A stretch of DNA of 64,000 nucleotides from NCBI GenBank assembly GCA_007570785.1, contig ML660777.1, positions 8,568,734-8,632,733 on the forward strand, written 5' to 3'. The notes beneath the pieces were generated by a model. That model ran no database searches, had not been told where the DNA came from, and saw nothing but the letters and a program-made list of their open reading frames with translations. The position numbers and the translations under genes are program-made. Source of the stretch: Antilocapra americana. Its lineage: Eukaryota > Chordata > Mammalia > Artiodactyla > Antilocapridae. Positions within the stretch are counted from its first letter, which is position 1. Every line of letters starts with the position of its first letter. Shown piece by piece: positions 1 through 11,956 of the stretch.

Positions 1-653
1 ATTTCTGCCCTGATCTTTAAGATTTCTTTCCTTCTACTAGACCTGGGCTTCTGCATCTCTTCCCTTTCTAGTTGCTTTAGGTGTAAAGTAAGGTCATTTA
101 TTTGATTTTTTTCTTGTTTCCTGAGGTGAGCTTGTATTGCTATGAACTTTCCCCTTAGCATTGCTTTCACAGTGTCCCATAGGTTTTGGGCTATTGTGTT
201 TTCATTTTCATTCGTTTCCATGCATAACTGAATTTCATTTTTTATTTCTTCTGTGATTTGTTGGTTATTCAGCAGTGTGTTGTTGAGCCTCCATATGTTG
301 GAAGTTTTGAAAGGTTTTCTCCTGTAGTTGATATCTAATCTCACTGCATTGTGGTCAGAAAAGATGCTTGGGATGATTTCAATATTTTTGAATTTATCAA
401 GGTTAGATTTATGGCCCAGGATGTGATCTATCCTGGAGAAGGTCCCGTGTGCACTTGAGAAAAAGGTGAAATTCCTTGTTTTGGGGTGGAATGACCTATA
501 GATATCAATTATGTCTAGTTGGTCTATTGTATCATTTAAAGTTTGAATTTCCTTGTTACTTTTCTGTCTAGTTGATCTGTCCATTGGTGTGAGTGGTGTA
601 TTAAAGTCTCCCACTATTATTGTGTTGTTGTTGATTTCCCCAAGAAAGGACAT
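1..653 (-). mobile_element. L1 (LINE-1) ORF2 segment, endonuclease domain, open to window edge
   Basis: On the minus strand one frame stays open from an ATG at 651-653 to base 1, about 217 codons without a stop. It encodes the later part of the APE-type endonuclease domain of L1 ORF2p and the start of the linker to the reverse transcriptase. Visible motifs are GDFNTP near the start, SRIDHIL in the middle and SDHNAV after it, which carry the catalytic Asp/Asn, Asp-His and Asp-His residues of this nuclease family. The L1 similarity begins at about 640, so the copy is 5'-truncated and the rest of ORF2 lies left of the window. The ATG is probably flanking sequence read in frame by chance. The lack of frame damage suggests a fairly young copy. 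Confidence 0.85.
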
Positions 654-2610
654 TTTTAACATCTGCATTCTTGGTTGAAGGTGATTCTTTATCCATAATG
701 AAATAGTTTACATTTCAGAAAGAAAGATGAAACTGCAGAGAATGACGATGCAGATAGCAAGAGTGATGCGGTTTAGTAAATAAATTCACTTAAATTCCTT
801 CTCTCAGGAATTTTCAAGGGGGTAAGAAGTGGAGTACAGGTGGTATTCAAAGAAATGCTTAAAAATAGATAAGAAAATGAAAATAATAGTAACCCTTATT
901 CAATTAAGAGAAAGCTTATAAAGTGATATTTCTCTTTTATACAAAGAGTCATTCTGGTCCATGTTCTGGGAGAAGAGTCTATTTGGAAATTTCAATAGAT
1001 AAGTAAGAATCATAGAGGACTTTCCGTAAGTTAGTGAACATGGCACTCTTTAGTGTTTTATAAAGTTGATTTCCCACAAAGGTTAAGAAAGGAGGAAGGA
1101 AAAGATGAAGCAGGAAATACAAGTCCCTCATGACCCTTCTTCTGACCCTCAAATACAAGGAGAGGATGAGAAAGCAAAGCTAAGCCATCATCGCTCAAAC
1201 GTCTGCTAGAATTAGAAGTTTTCCACTTAGTGGAAAAAAGGAAACTGTGTGTTTATATTTAGATTTCTTAAATCCGAAAAAGAATAGAATACAGAGATTT
1301 TTTTTTTCGTCTTTTTTTCCTACCTTTCTTTCTTCTGTTTATTTTTTTCAATTTTGATTTCAACTCACAATCTTTTAAATTAATAATATGTATGTATATA
1401 TCTCCTCATCCTTTTCTAGACATAAAAAAATGCCCCCCTGGGAAAGAACTTGATGCAATTCTTATTTAAGAATGTAACGAAAGAAGTCTTCCTTTATAGG
1501 ACAAAATTGGCTGTCTACTTAGCATGAGTCAAGTTAAAAATTGTGCTTGCTCTATGTGTATTACCATCCTCTCAACTAGGAAAAAATTCAAGAGATCAAA
1601 ACAACCATTTATTTTCTCCACTAGACACAGAGGTCAAGATCCAATGGTGTGTCACAATCTGTTGCAAGCTCTGTTGCAAGTAATTTGTTACTATTAATAG
1701 TTCAAAGTTTGCAAATGATTTACTTTTGTTTGTAAGTTAGAGGGAAGTCAAGGTTATCCTGAAATGTCACTCTCACTCAGCTGCATTTCTGATATCCTTC
1801 TCTGAAGAGAGAAGGGAAGGCTTTCTAACCAGGATGCCAGAGAGTGAATGTCACCCACTGTTTGTTTCTAGAGGTAAAAAGGTTGAGACCACTTCATCAA
1901 ACTCAGGGAAGACAGCAAAATATCCCATAGACACTGAAAGCAAGGTGCCATCTGAAAGTGAAACTAAAAAAATCGGTGGAAAGATGTATGTAGTCAGAGA
2001 CATAGAAAGTCATTCTCAAGAATAAGGTGTGTGGGGCCATGCAGTGAAAGAAAGTCCAGGTACCTCTTCTGGGTTTGAGTCCATCATGACCTAAGTAAAT
2101 ATTTGAATGACTCAATGTCCCTTGCTCTGAAAGATGTGCTCAGAAAGGGCCTTTCTGAGTCTTATTTGGTTTTATATGGTTTTATTTTTTTCTTCAAAGA
2201 GTGTAAGATTTAAGGCCTTTGGCACTTATAATTTACTCATAAATCAAAAACTTAGAATTCTGGTCTTATGACCCAATGAAATGTATTGACATTCTGGTTT
2301 GTTCCAGATCTTGTGCTAGGTACTAAGTTCACACAGGTACTTAAGAAAGAGTATTCTTCTCAAGAAACTTCCCATGAGAAATTAATTGATGTGAGTTTGT
2401 TCCAGAAAGGTCAATATACTCCCTCTATGTGCTCAGAAAATCATGTTTATGAGCCTACAAAATCAAGGAACAGACTGAGTTGTGGTGAATCCATCAGATG
2501 AAATAGCATCTAATGAAGCCTCATGAGGACCAAACAACTGATTTCAACTGAAAAATATCCCACATCACAATTCTCTTTGTGTATATATAAAGTTTCAGTC
2601 ATTATGGAAA
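654..2610. other. No gene recognised
   Basis: This is AT-rich sequence with a pyrimidine-rich tract at about 1297-1360 and only short chance frames, such as a 63-codon one at 1834-2025 with no familiar motif. I see no repeat family I can name. Confidence 0.5.
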
Positions 2611-2614
2611 GTCA

Positions 2615-2795
2615 TTGTCACTGAGCTAAAACTCAGATGATCTGAGTCCATTAGCTTATTAGCTCTAATGACTGTAAATAAGTTAACATCATTGAGACTC
2701 ATTTTCTTACCTACAAAATGAGACAAATCATTCTTTTCATTAATCCACTCTGATGTTGTAAGGATGGAATGCATGGATAGAAGCAGGGGACCAAA
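2615..2795 (+). repeat. MIR SINE remnant
   Basis: The order of MIR landmarks is kept in degraded form: a 'gagtccattagctta' block, then 'aagttaacatc', then 'ctcattttcttacctacaaa' followed by 'atgagacaaatc' and a GTTGTAAGGAT-like block. Ends are approximate. Confidence 0.55.
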
Positions 2796-2817
2796 TTCTA
2801 CTCCAACGTAGAGTTGT

Positions 2818-2995
2818 AATCAGTAACTATTGCATGCCAAGTAGAGTGTTAGATGATTTCCCCATGTTCTCACTTTTAACCCTCACAGCAATGCTCGCTT
2901 TAGGCATTATTGCCTTAAAAGTTGACTTCTCTAGATCATATCAAGTCATGGCAGAGCTAGAATTTTGAAAACCTAACTGTCTGCCTGCAAGGTGC
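2818..2995 (-). repeat. MIR SINE remnant
   Basis: The reverse-oriented MIR core is visible: a 'gccaagtagagtgttag' block, 'cttttaaccctcacagcaat', then 'agatcatatcaagtcatgg' and 'cagagctagaattt'. Ends are approximate. Confidence 0.55.
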
Positions 2996-3022
2996 ATGTC
3001 TCCATCACTTTACCCTGCTTCT

Positions 3023-3586
3023 ATCAGTTCAGTTCAGTTCAGTTCAGTCACTCAGTCATGTCTGACTCTTTGTGAATTGCAGCATGCCAGGCTTTCCTGT
3101 CTATCACCAGCTCCCGGAGTTCACCCAAACCCATGTCCATCAAGTCGATGATGCCATCCAGCGATCTCATCCTCTGTCATCCCCTTCTCCTCCTGCCCCC
3201 AATTCTTCCCAGCATTAGGGTCCTTTCCAATGAGTCAACTCTTCACATGAGGTGGCCAAAGTATTGGAGTTTCAACATCAACATCAGTCCTTCCAAGGAA
3301 CACCCAGGACTGATCTCCTTTAGGATAGATGGGTTGGATCTTTTTGCAGTCCAAGAGACTCTCAGGAGACTTCTCCAACACCGCATTTCAAGAGTATCAA
3401 TTCTTCAGCGCTCAGCTTTCTTCACACTCCAACTCTTACATCCATACATGACTATGGGAAAAACCATAGCCTTGACTAGACGGACCTTTGTTGGCAAAGT
3501 AATGTCTCTGCTTTTAAATATGCTATCTAGGTTGGTTATAACTTTCCTTCCAAGGAGTAAGCGTCTTTTAATTTCATACCTGAGTC
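3023..3586 (-). mobile_element. BovB LINE, 5'-truncated 3' end
   Basis: The insertion begins on the plus strand with the BovB tail as several CAGTT units (3025-3050). It runs back through the 3' UTR and the C-terminal end of the BovB ORF, stopping in the antisense of 'gaaattaaaagacgc' near 3580. BovB is an RTE-type non-LTR retrotransposon common in ruminants and thought to have reached them by horizontal transfer. The 171-codon plus-strand frame at 3133-3648 is only its antisense. No clean TSD was found. Confidence 0.9.
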
Positions 3587-3589
3587 AAT

Positions 3590-4490
3590 TATGTGAAACA
3601 TCTTTGAAAACTGGAAGTTGCTCTACTGTTACCATCCGAAGCCAATGATCTGAGAGTGAAAATGTCCCCTAACTCATTTGCTCTGTTTCTTTGCTCATGG
3701 CAAGTTTTCTACTTGAAGTTTTTTTACTTTACCCTATGATTAATTCTTACCCATTCTTCAAGCTGACTATATTCTCTATGCAACAGTGATCTTTCCTTCT
3801 TATAAAATCTGATATATCTATACTATTTCACTGTCTCATATAGCTAATATGTTGTATTTTTAGTTATTATTTTACATGTGTCTTGTTTCCTTAGCTAGAT
3901 TAAAATTTCCAGTGGTAAATGAATGCCTTGGTACTCCTATAGGAAGAATTTCCTATAGATGTACTTTAAATGATTTTAAGACAAAGACTAAAAGAATGAT
4001 TACTAAAATAAACAGTCTAATTTATTTTTAGAAGAATTTAAAATGTTTAGCTTACCTATTGTTATAAGCAAAGACATTCATTTTTTAGTCATTTTTTTCT
4101 CATATTCAAAATACTACAGTGTGAAAATATAAATTATGCTACTGCCTGCCACCATTATTATTTTTGTGTGTATGTCTTCCTATTTTTTCCATATGTGGCT
4201 ATATTTATAAAATTTGAATTAAAAAAATTTGAATGTCAAGGACTTTTATTATATGATGTTTACTTATAATCTATGGAAAACATTGATATTATTGTATAGT
4301 TTCTCATTGCATCATTTTAATAGATATATATTGCTTTTCTATGTTTGTTAATTTTCTTTGTCTTTCAACATTTCATCAGTTCATTGAGTACTTTCCTCAG
4401 TTCTCCATTTTTCTCACCTCGGCAACCTTTACAAGATTACTACATACCCCTCAGAGTTAGTCTGTGTATGTAGAAGCTAACTATATTAAA
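3590..4490. other. No gene recognised
   Basis: Very AT-rich sequence. Some stretches look like decayed L1 3' UTR but are too diverged for me to assign. Confidence 0.4.
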
Positions 4491-4499
4491 CGTGTATAT

Positions 4500-4910
4500 C
4501 TATCTTTTTAAGAGCAGTAATGGAATCATAATATCCTTATCTTGCCTTTTCATGTTATAACACATTTTGGAGATTTTTTTCCAAATCAATATAAGGCTTC
4601 CCTTGTGGCTCAGATGGTAAAGAACACACCTGCAATGCAGGAGACCTAGGTATGATCCCTGGGTTGGGAAGATCACCTGGAGAAGGGAAAGGCTACCCAC
4701 TCCAGTATTCTTGCCTGGATAATTCCATGAACTGGATAGTCCACAGGTTTGCAAAGAGTCAGACACTACTGAGTGACTTTCACTCACTCCAAATCAATAC
4801 ATATAGATTTGTTCTCATTCTTCTTAATCATTGTATAGTATTTCATTGTAGGAATTTATCATAATTTGTATAATCAATCTCCTATCTAATTAATTTCTTA
4901 CTTAAAGGAT
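4500..4910 (-). mobile_element. Old L1 (L1M-type) 3' UTR fragment, split by a SINE
   Basis: Sequence around 4800-4900 ('catatagatttgttctcattc', 'attgtatagtatttcattgta', 'accagtctcc'-like block) matches the antisense 3' part of old mammalian L1 elements. It continues on the left side of the SINE at 4592-4787. Confidence 0.5.
4592..4787 (+). mobile_element. Bov-tA SINE with 12-bp target-site duplication
   Basis: This is a tRNA-Glu-derived head ('ggcttcccttgtggctcag', with a B-box-like 'ggtatgatccctgg') joined to the Bov-A body ('ccagtattcttgcctgg', 'gcaaagagtcagacac'). It is flanked by the perfect duplication tccaaatcaata at 4580-4591 and 4788-4799. The family is non-coding, transcribed by RNA polymerase III and mobilised by the BovB machinery. 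Confidence 0.95.
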
Positions 4911-5159
4911 TTGCTAGACATATATACTTTCTTTTCTCCAAATGATTCATCATATTATCTTTCCTAACAAGTTTCATTCCTTTTTCTCCCTAGAGGCTTT
5001 GCTTCTATTGGTCCCTCCATTCTTGGGTTTCTGTCTATTGATGACTCTCCATGCCACAGACAGAGTTGACACCCTGGCACGACTACTCATCTCTCTCCTG
5101 GAGTCCACTTTTCCCTAGATGCTATAATTTGCTCTTCACACCTTCATTTCGCTCTAGCA

Positions 5160-5470
5160 CATTCTGCAATAGCTACCTGTAAAAATGCATTGGGACAATT
5201 AGATGTTTAAGTTATTTATTTAGTCTTTATATTCATTTTGGTTGAATATAGAATTCTATATAGAAAACATATTTGATCCAACTTTTGAACATATTTCTTC
5301 CTTGACTTCTAGTATCCAGAGTAGTTATTAGGAAAGTCAGGTTCCTTTAGAATCTAGTACACTGACCCTTTTTTTCCCTCTTGGTTAAGTTTGTGAATAT
5401 ATTTTACCTTTTAATATTTTTCAAAATAGTTTTTTAATCATTTTCTAATTACATTTCATACTCAATTTTC
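5160..5470 (-). mobile_element. Possible old L1M fragment
   Basis: The segment 'gaatatagaattctatata' followed by 'ttcttccttgacttctagta' resembles the antisense of a conserved stretch of old L1 3' ends. The match is from memory and weak. Confidence 0.3.
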
Positions 5471-5472
5471 TT

Positions 5473-5569
5473 TTACTTTTTTGCAATCCCATGGATTACG
5501 CAGTCCATGGAATTCTCCAGGCTAGAATAGTGGAATGGGTAGCCTTTCCTTTCTCCAGGGGATCTTCCC
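5473..5569 (-). mobile_element. Short 5'-truncated Bov-tA SINE (Bov-A part only)
   Basis: About 97 bp of Bov-A body in reverse orientation, with no tRNA head. It is flanked by a 16-bp duplication at 5457-5472 and 5570-5585 with one mismatch. That is the normal result of incomplete reverse transcription. Confidence 0.85.
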
Positions 5570-5854
5570 CATACTCATTTTTCTTATATAGAATTCAGTT
5601 ATTATCCTCATGAAACCTGGGGAGGGGGAGACAATAAATACATGTATCAAGTCACAATTTCTATCTCTAAAGTCCAGTGTTTAACTATTCAACACTTCAA
5701 CTGAATATTTATGTTTCAAGGTTTTCATTTTCACAAATACTTAAATATCATCATGGCTAAGCAGAAATCATAATTATTTCTTAGGTTATATTAAAGGTCA
5801 ACTTTTGCATAAAATGTTTACAAAATTTCTAATGTGTTTGATAGATACTTCTAA

Positions 5855-6345
5855 GCATATTCATTTCCTGTTGTTGCAGAACAGCTTACCACAAATGTAC
5901 CAGCTTTATCTCACAGTTTCTAGAAAGTCTGGAGTCTGAGCCTGGCTTAACTGGGTCCTCTGCTTAGCATCTTCCATGACAGTGATTCAGGTGTTGGTTA
6001 GGGCAGCATTCCAATCTGAGACTCAGTATCCTCTTCCAAGTTGATATGATTGGCAGAATTCATTTTCTTTCTGCTATAGTACTCGTGGTGGCGCATTTCT
6101 CCAAAGCCAAGAGGAAATGAAGTATCTGATCTCAGAGAAGGCCTAAACCTTCTTTTAAACTGATTAGGGCCCTTGATTTCACCGGTCAAATCCTTTTACC
6201 TTGGCCATATAATGTAGCATAGTCATGAAAATGACAGCTGTCATACCCTAGATAGCTCCCATACAGAACACAGACACCTGGCGGGAGGAAGGAGAAAGGA
6301 GATGGGCCACAGGGGTCACCTCAAAATTCTGCCTACCACAGCAAG
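5855..6345 (-). repeat. Old LTR remnant, MaLR (MLT1)-like
   Basis: The left end 'ttcctgttgttgcagaacag' with 'ttaccacaaatgtaccagc' and 'tctcacagtttctagaaagt' resembles the reversed 3' end of MLT1/MST-type LTRs. The right end 'attctgcctaccaca' also fits a mammalian repeat terminus. The same terminus appears in plus orientation at 42935-43247. It is diverged and non-coding, and the subfamily is not named with confidence. Confidence 0.45.
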
Positions 6346-6349
6346 TTAC

Positions 6350-6975
6350 CCTGAGAAACGTCAGATTGTAGACACATTCCTTTTTAAACAATCACTGTAA
6401 TTACATTAAAATCCAGAGAAGTGTAAAAACTATTTATTCAAAGTACATTATCTCTGATTTTTCTATTATTTAATTTATGTTTTTCATGACTTACACAACA
6501 AAATTTTGACAAACCTCTACCCTATGACCTTCCCTCTGTTTACCATGACTTTCCAAAGAGCCTATTTTATTCTTAAATGAAATCCAACTCATTTTTAAAA
6601 AACTAAAGGATAATACAGTAGCATTGCTTCTGGATTTTTACCAAACTTGTCATTAGACATTAGTATGTTTCCAGGCATTCTGCTGATCAGTTAGTATTAA
6701 TAACGACAAGTAAGTAAAACAGTGTCCTGGGTCTTGGATGAATCCAAGGATTCCAGCGAAGTAAAGAATTTCTGAGAAAGAGCTTGTTAAACATGAAACC
6801 AGCGGAAGCACTCACAAGGAAAATGATGATGAATTTCACCGTGAAAAAAGTTAGGTCAATTTTTTAATGCCAATAAAAACATTTTGGAAGACTGAATATA
6901 ATAAATACATATGCATAGTATCTATATACATACACACATGCAGTCAACAAATAAATAAGTAAAAACATGAAAGCA
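6350..6975. other. No gene recognised
   Basis: AT-rich sequence with no open frame of note and no repeat I can name. It leads into an L1M fragment. Confidence 0.45.
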
Positions 6976-6979
6976 TAAA

Positions 6980-7545
6980 TCAGAAAATTTTTCAAGGATA
7001 TGGATCCAAACTTCAAAGGACATACAAATGAAAAATACTCAAAAACTTATTCTCTCTCACTAGTAATTAAAGAAATATACCAAAGGAAATAAATAGAAAA
7101 ATTTGAAAAATATTATCACTAAGTGCTGGTGAGGCTGTGACAAGCTAGCCTCTGCTATACATTATAGGGAAGAATAAATTGGGCAACCTTTTTTGAAAGG
7201 AATTTGTTGATAGTGAGGAGAATGAAAGAATTTCATGCCTTTGTTCCTATAATTCCACAAGTGAAAAATTCTGAAGGAAATGAAGATTTCAACAATAAAG
7301 GAATCTTTAAGTAAATGAAATATTATATACTCATTTAAAATCATGTTTTCTAAATTACTTTAGTGATGTGGGAAAAACAAATACATTGATATGTTAAAGA
7401 AGTCCACAATATAATTAATCACTTCTATGCAACACAAAAAATGTACATAGAAGAAAACTTGAAGATAAATATACTATAAATTTCAGCCATAATTATCTCA
7501 AATACACAGTTATATAATTTTTACTCTATATGGTATATAGAAGTT
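6980..7545 (+). mobile_element. Old L1 (L1M-type) ORF2 C-terminal region, decayed
   Basis: Degraded blocks follow the L1 ORF2 end in order: 'actcaaaaacttattctctc', 'ctcactagtaattaaagaaat', 'aagtgctggtgaggctgtg', and 'aaattgggcaacctttt'. All frames are broken by stops. Ends are approximate. Confidence 0.6.
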
Positions 7546-7572
7546 AACAAAAATTCCTAAAACAATAGTAAT

Positions 7573-7789
7573 GTGTGTGCATGCTTAGTTGTGTCTGACT
7601 CTTTGTGACCCCATGGACTGTAGCTCACCAGACTCCTCTGTCCATAGAATTTTCCAGGCAAGAATACTGGAGCAGGTTGCCATTTCATTCTGCAGGGGAT
7701 CTTCTCAACCCAGAGTTCAAACTCATATCTCTTGTGTCTCCTGAATTGGCAGGCAGATTCTTTACAGCAGAGCCACCAGGGAAGCCCTT
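7573..7789 (-). mobile_element. Full-length Bov-tA SINE with 15-bp TSD
   Basis: The element reads from the reversed Bov-A end ('tgtgtctgactctttgtgac') to the reversed tRNA head ('gccaccagggaagccc'). Duplicated host DNA lies at 7558-7572 and 7790-7804 (taaaacaat-A-g/a-TAAT type, one mismatch in 15). Confidence 0.93.
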
Positions 7790-7804
7790 TAAAACAATAA
7801 TAAT

Positions 7805-10740
7805 AAGTCTATAAAAATCACAAAGTTGATAAACAGAATAGGAAAGCTTAATGTCTTCACCATCTACAAGAAAATGTCATAGTCAGAACTAGAGGCTTGG
7901 AATTTCAGGAACATTATTAAAACATAGGATGTGACCATGAATCTACTTCATGGAGAGGGAGTGGGTCATAGTGACATGTTGAAGGTAGACCAGATGGATA
8001 AGAATCAAAAGCTGGAACAAATAGTCCAGTTAAAGAGGTATCTCCTGGTACAATCTGATTAACTCTAGCAAAAAGCAGATCACATTTTATGAACTGTAAC
8101 ATACAGTTTAAATATAAGTCAAATTTTTATCTCAACAATTGTTCTAGTTTGGAGGCTATGGATTAAAAGCAAGTATCCAATTATTTATTGTTGAGTTCCT
8201 AAAGAAATAAAACATATAAAGGTGAAATAAACTGGAATAGGTTATCTGTAGGAGAAAGCCTAAGATGAATTGTATAAAATTACACTCCCCCAAAATTTTT
8301 ATACAAATTGTATCAACAATTTTAATGATTAATTGACATTTATATTCTAGGATATGATAAATTATGAAGAATTTGTTACTAATGAATTCTTCATCTACAT
8401 AAAAGATTGAAAAGGGGGAGAGAAGATAAACTTAAATCTTATGAGATTTTTCTTTCTCTTTGGGTTGTTTTCCATTGCGAGAGGAGCATGAATTTAAAAA
8501 ATCTGTGATTAAATGATTGTGAACAATTTCTCAGATAAGCTTATAGTCTGGCTACCCTTAAAGATCTTCCAAGTAATACACTCAACAGTCTGACTTGTGT
8601 AGGTTTTCACCTAAAACCTGAAGCTTCTGCCTAGAAATGGGAATGGGCAGAATGACCCACTCCTCACTCTTAAAATTCCTGTTAATAGAATATAGCACAT
8701 TCTGTAAGAGAGAGAGTAAATAAATAGCAAAATATTTTAGTTATAAAAAAAGTTAATAAATATTGCATTAGAAAGATTTCTGGTACATATTGCACTGTTT
8801 GTCTTTAGTTTCATTTCACATCTCTAAACATCAACCGCAATGGATGAGCCATACCTGAAGGAAGAGATTTGAGAGAAAAGATGTGAAGCTTGTGGGTGGG
8901 CCTTTAAATTGTTAAAGCGTTAGTGAATGGGATCTTTTTCCTAGAAGAGAAGTGCAATTTTGTCAGGAGAAAGAGGAACTGTTTCTTTTTTTATGAAGCA
9001 GAATTCCATTCTAATTCTCTGAGCCTTTTACTATAACTGCCTTAGCATGTGTTTTAAATTATATTGTATGCATGTGTTCCCCATAAAATTAGCCATCATG
9101 ACCCATTGTTCCGCAGTCCTTCCTTTCATCACATTTTAGAGGCCTGTGTTCCATATTAGCAAATAACCCTTAGGGGAAATTATGCATTTTCCATACACTA
9201 GCTTTGTTACATATTTGATAACACTTATTGTATATTTAAGGATATGGGTCAATATATAAATTTTTTTAAATAATAAAACAAGTGGCCAATTGTTTCCTCA
9301 TGGCAAACAAACTAGGAAGACAAACTGAATATATCCAGCATCAATATCAAAACAGAATTAACAGCTCCACTTTTAACCCATATGTTCGTGAATGTATAAC
9401 TCCATCAATATGTTAACTAGGGTGAAGGCACATTGCCAAGTTTAGAACTCACTCAAATTCCTTGGGTTCTGGTTTAAAATGAAATTTGAGTCTTTTCAGG
9501 TTCAAGGTCCTTTTTGCTGCTATAAAAATGTGACTTCCTGGTTGAAAAAAACTAAATGTTTTTGGACACCAACTTGCTCACACAAAACACTATGATAAGT
9601 GTGAATGAATCAGTGACATATGGATTAGATTTTCCCTTTAAAATCTATTATTTTTTTAAAGCATTTTAAATAGAAAATTCATGGTAAAAACATGCATTGG
9701 ATTTAGCCAGCTTTAAATCATTTGAAAAATATTTGCAAGGCATTTTTCTCTCAATGGCTATGTGGCAGCATTTCTAGCCCATAATGTTAGTGTAACTTCA
9801 CTCTTTTTCCCAACTCTCCCCTCAAACCCTCAAATTAATATTCTAGAGAAAACAAACTTCTGCTTGGTTCTCCTTCTCTCTCATGCTCTTTTTTCTCCTA
9901 CTTCTTGATTATGTCTTAAAAAAACCTTATGTATCATTTCCATTGCACTGGCACAGATGTTTTTTAATTAAATGGTATTTCAAACTATGCTAAATGTAAA
10001 ACTCTAGGGAATAGCAGCAAAGGATATACATTAATGATAAAAAAATACATTTATTTGTAGTTCTAAATGGACATCCAAAAGATGAGAAACATTCTTTTTC
10101 CTTCTCAATCTACAGTCCATTAATCTATTAATCAAAATTAACTATTACAACTGTAATTTCTCAGAATGACCCCTGAGCACCCAAGAGTGGCATGTAAACA
10201 TAGAAAGAAAAAATAGAATATTGTAATGTCTCAAAACTCAATATATTATGGTGTATATATATATAAAATGCTGTTTTCTGTACTTATTCCTCATTCTTTA
10301 AAATGTTTTCTGTCCTCAAGTACCTAGAATTAAGCTTTGACACTAGAAAATTTCCTAGGTTGTAGTCACTTTCACAAGTAAATTCACTTCATTGTCTGCC
10401 CAAATTGTTTCTGAAAACAAGCTCGCATTATCCAGTTTTCTAGAATTCCACATTTTCGTTTCCTTGAGTTGTACATGTTTTCTGAATTTGGCCAGGGCAC
10501 TTTGCCAGCTGCACGTTTTAAGAATTGTACTGTCTTACCCACTCATCTCAAACACTGCAGATGTCAAAGCTACATTTGGACTAGAGATCAGAATTTATTA
10601 CTTAATGGAATTCTTATTTCAGAGTACACAAAACCAATATTCTGTTTCTTAAAAACAATAATTACTTTAATATAGACATGGCAGATCACCTATTTATTTT
10701 AGACTGCATTCAGGTAATACATATATAAACATATAGGGGT
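7805..10740. other. Long stretch with no recognisable gene or repeat
   Basis: About 2.9 kb of AT-rich DNA. No open frame exceeds 90 codons and no frame shows a familiar motif. It is one of the longest repeat-poor blocks in the window, so if conserved non-coding elements are present this is a natural place to look. I cannot judge conservation from one sequence. Confidence 0.5.
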
Positions 10741-10756
10741 TATATATGGAATACTG

Positions 10757-10817
10757 ACTACCATAGTGTGCAATATGCATATTACACACTACCATAGTGT
10801 ATTAACTACTATAGTAT
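10757..10817. repeat. Short direct repeats around an imperfect palindrome
   Basis: The unit actaccatagtgt occurs at 10757-10769 and 10788-10800, with a diverged third copy at about 10805-10817. The DNA between the first two is an imperfect 24-bp palindrome centred on ATGCAT (about 10766-10789). The third copy was then used as a BovB target site. Confidence 0.75.
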
Positions 10818-10822
10818 GTAAT

Positions 10823-11494
10823 TCAACATTCAAAAAACAATATATTCCCATCACTTCATGACAAGTAAATGGGGACACAATGGAAACAGTGACAGATTTT
10901 ATCTTCTTGGCCTCCAAAATCACTGTAGATGGTGACTACAGCCAGGAAATTAAAAGACACTTGCTCCTTGGAAGAAAAGCTATGACAAACCTAGACAGCA
11001 TATCAAAAAGCCAAGACATCACTTTGCTGACAAAGGTCCATATAGTCAAGGCTAGGGTTTTTCCAGTAGTCATGTATGGATGTGAGAGTCAGACCATAAG
11101 GAAGGCTGAGAGCTGAAGTATTGATGTTTTCAAACTGTGGTGGTGGAGAAGAGTCTTGAGAGTCCCTTAGACAGCAAGAAGATCAAACCAATCAATCCTA
11201 AAAGAAATAAACCCTGAATATTCACTGGAAGGACTGATACTGAAGCTGAAGCTTCAATACTTTGGCCACTTGATGTGAAGAGTCAGTTCATAGGAAAAGA
11301 CTCTGATGTTGGGAAAGACTGAGGGCAGGAGAAGAAGGGAGAGACAGAGGATGAGATGGTTGGATGGTATCATGGGCTCAATGAACAAGAGTAAACTCCA
11401 GGAGATAGTGAAGGACAGAGAAGCCTATCGTGCTGCAATTCATGGGTTCACAAAGAGTCAGAAGTGACTTAGCAACTGAACAACAGCAACGACA
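10823..11494 (+). mobile_element. BovB LINE, 5'-truncated, with 12-bp TSD
   Basis: The copy starts at the antecedent of 'tcaacattcagaaaac' in the C-terminal part of the ORF and runs to the 3' end ('agcaactgaacaacagcaac'). The duplication atagtatgtaat flanks it at 10811-10822 and 11495-11506 and is perfect. It encodes only the region downstream of the reverse-transcriptase core. A 78-codon open piece at 10880-11116 is part of it, ended by a TGA after 'AES'. Confidence 0.95.
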
Positions 11495-11506
11495 ATAGTA
11501 TGTAAT

Positions 11507-11942
11507 ATCCATCTAGGTTATTTGTATAGAGCAAAAATAAGGTGACTATAGAAAAGCAAGAAGACTGTAAGTCCTCCTATTTTATGTGATGGTACACATT
11601 CCACAATATTATAATATATGTATTTATGTAAAACTGAGCTTTAAAGCCATGAATAGTTGCAGTTCTCTGAACCACAGCAGATTAATCCATGAAGGTTGTC
11701 TTCCAACTCTCTTATTACAATTAATGAATCTAATTACTGTGATGGATTGAATATTATGCTTTGCTTTATAATCTACTGTGCCTATACTTTTTTTTCCAAG
11801 TGAATGAATGTCACCCTAAAGTTTTCAATAATGATGAAAATTTCTTAAAGAAATTGAATTCAACTGCAATACTGTTGAGATTATTTATTCAACATTTAAA
11901 AAATTTTTGAGTACCTACAAAATATCAAATCCTTTCCTACAA
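11507..11942. other. No gene recognised
   Basis: AT-rich unique-looking spacer between BovB and an L1 3' end. Confidence 0.45.
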
Positions 11943-11956
11943 TCTGGAGAATTTTA

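Noticed and set aside
4592..4787. tRNA genes in the SINE heads
   Set aside because: The heads keep A/B-box-like promoters but cannot fold into a full tRNA. They are tRNA-derived parts of SINEs, here and in all other copies.
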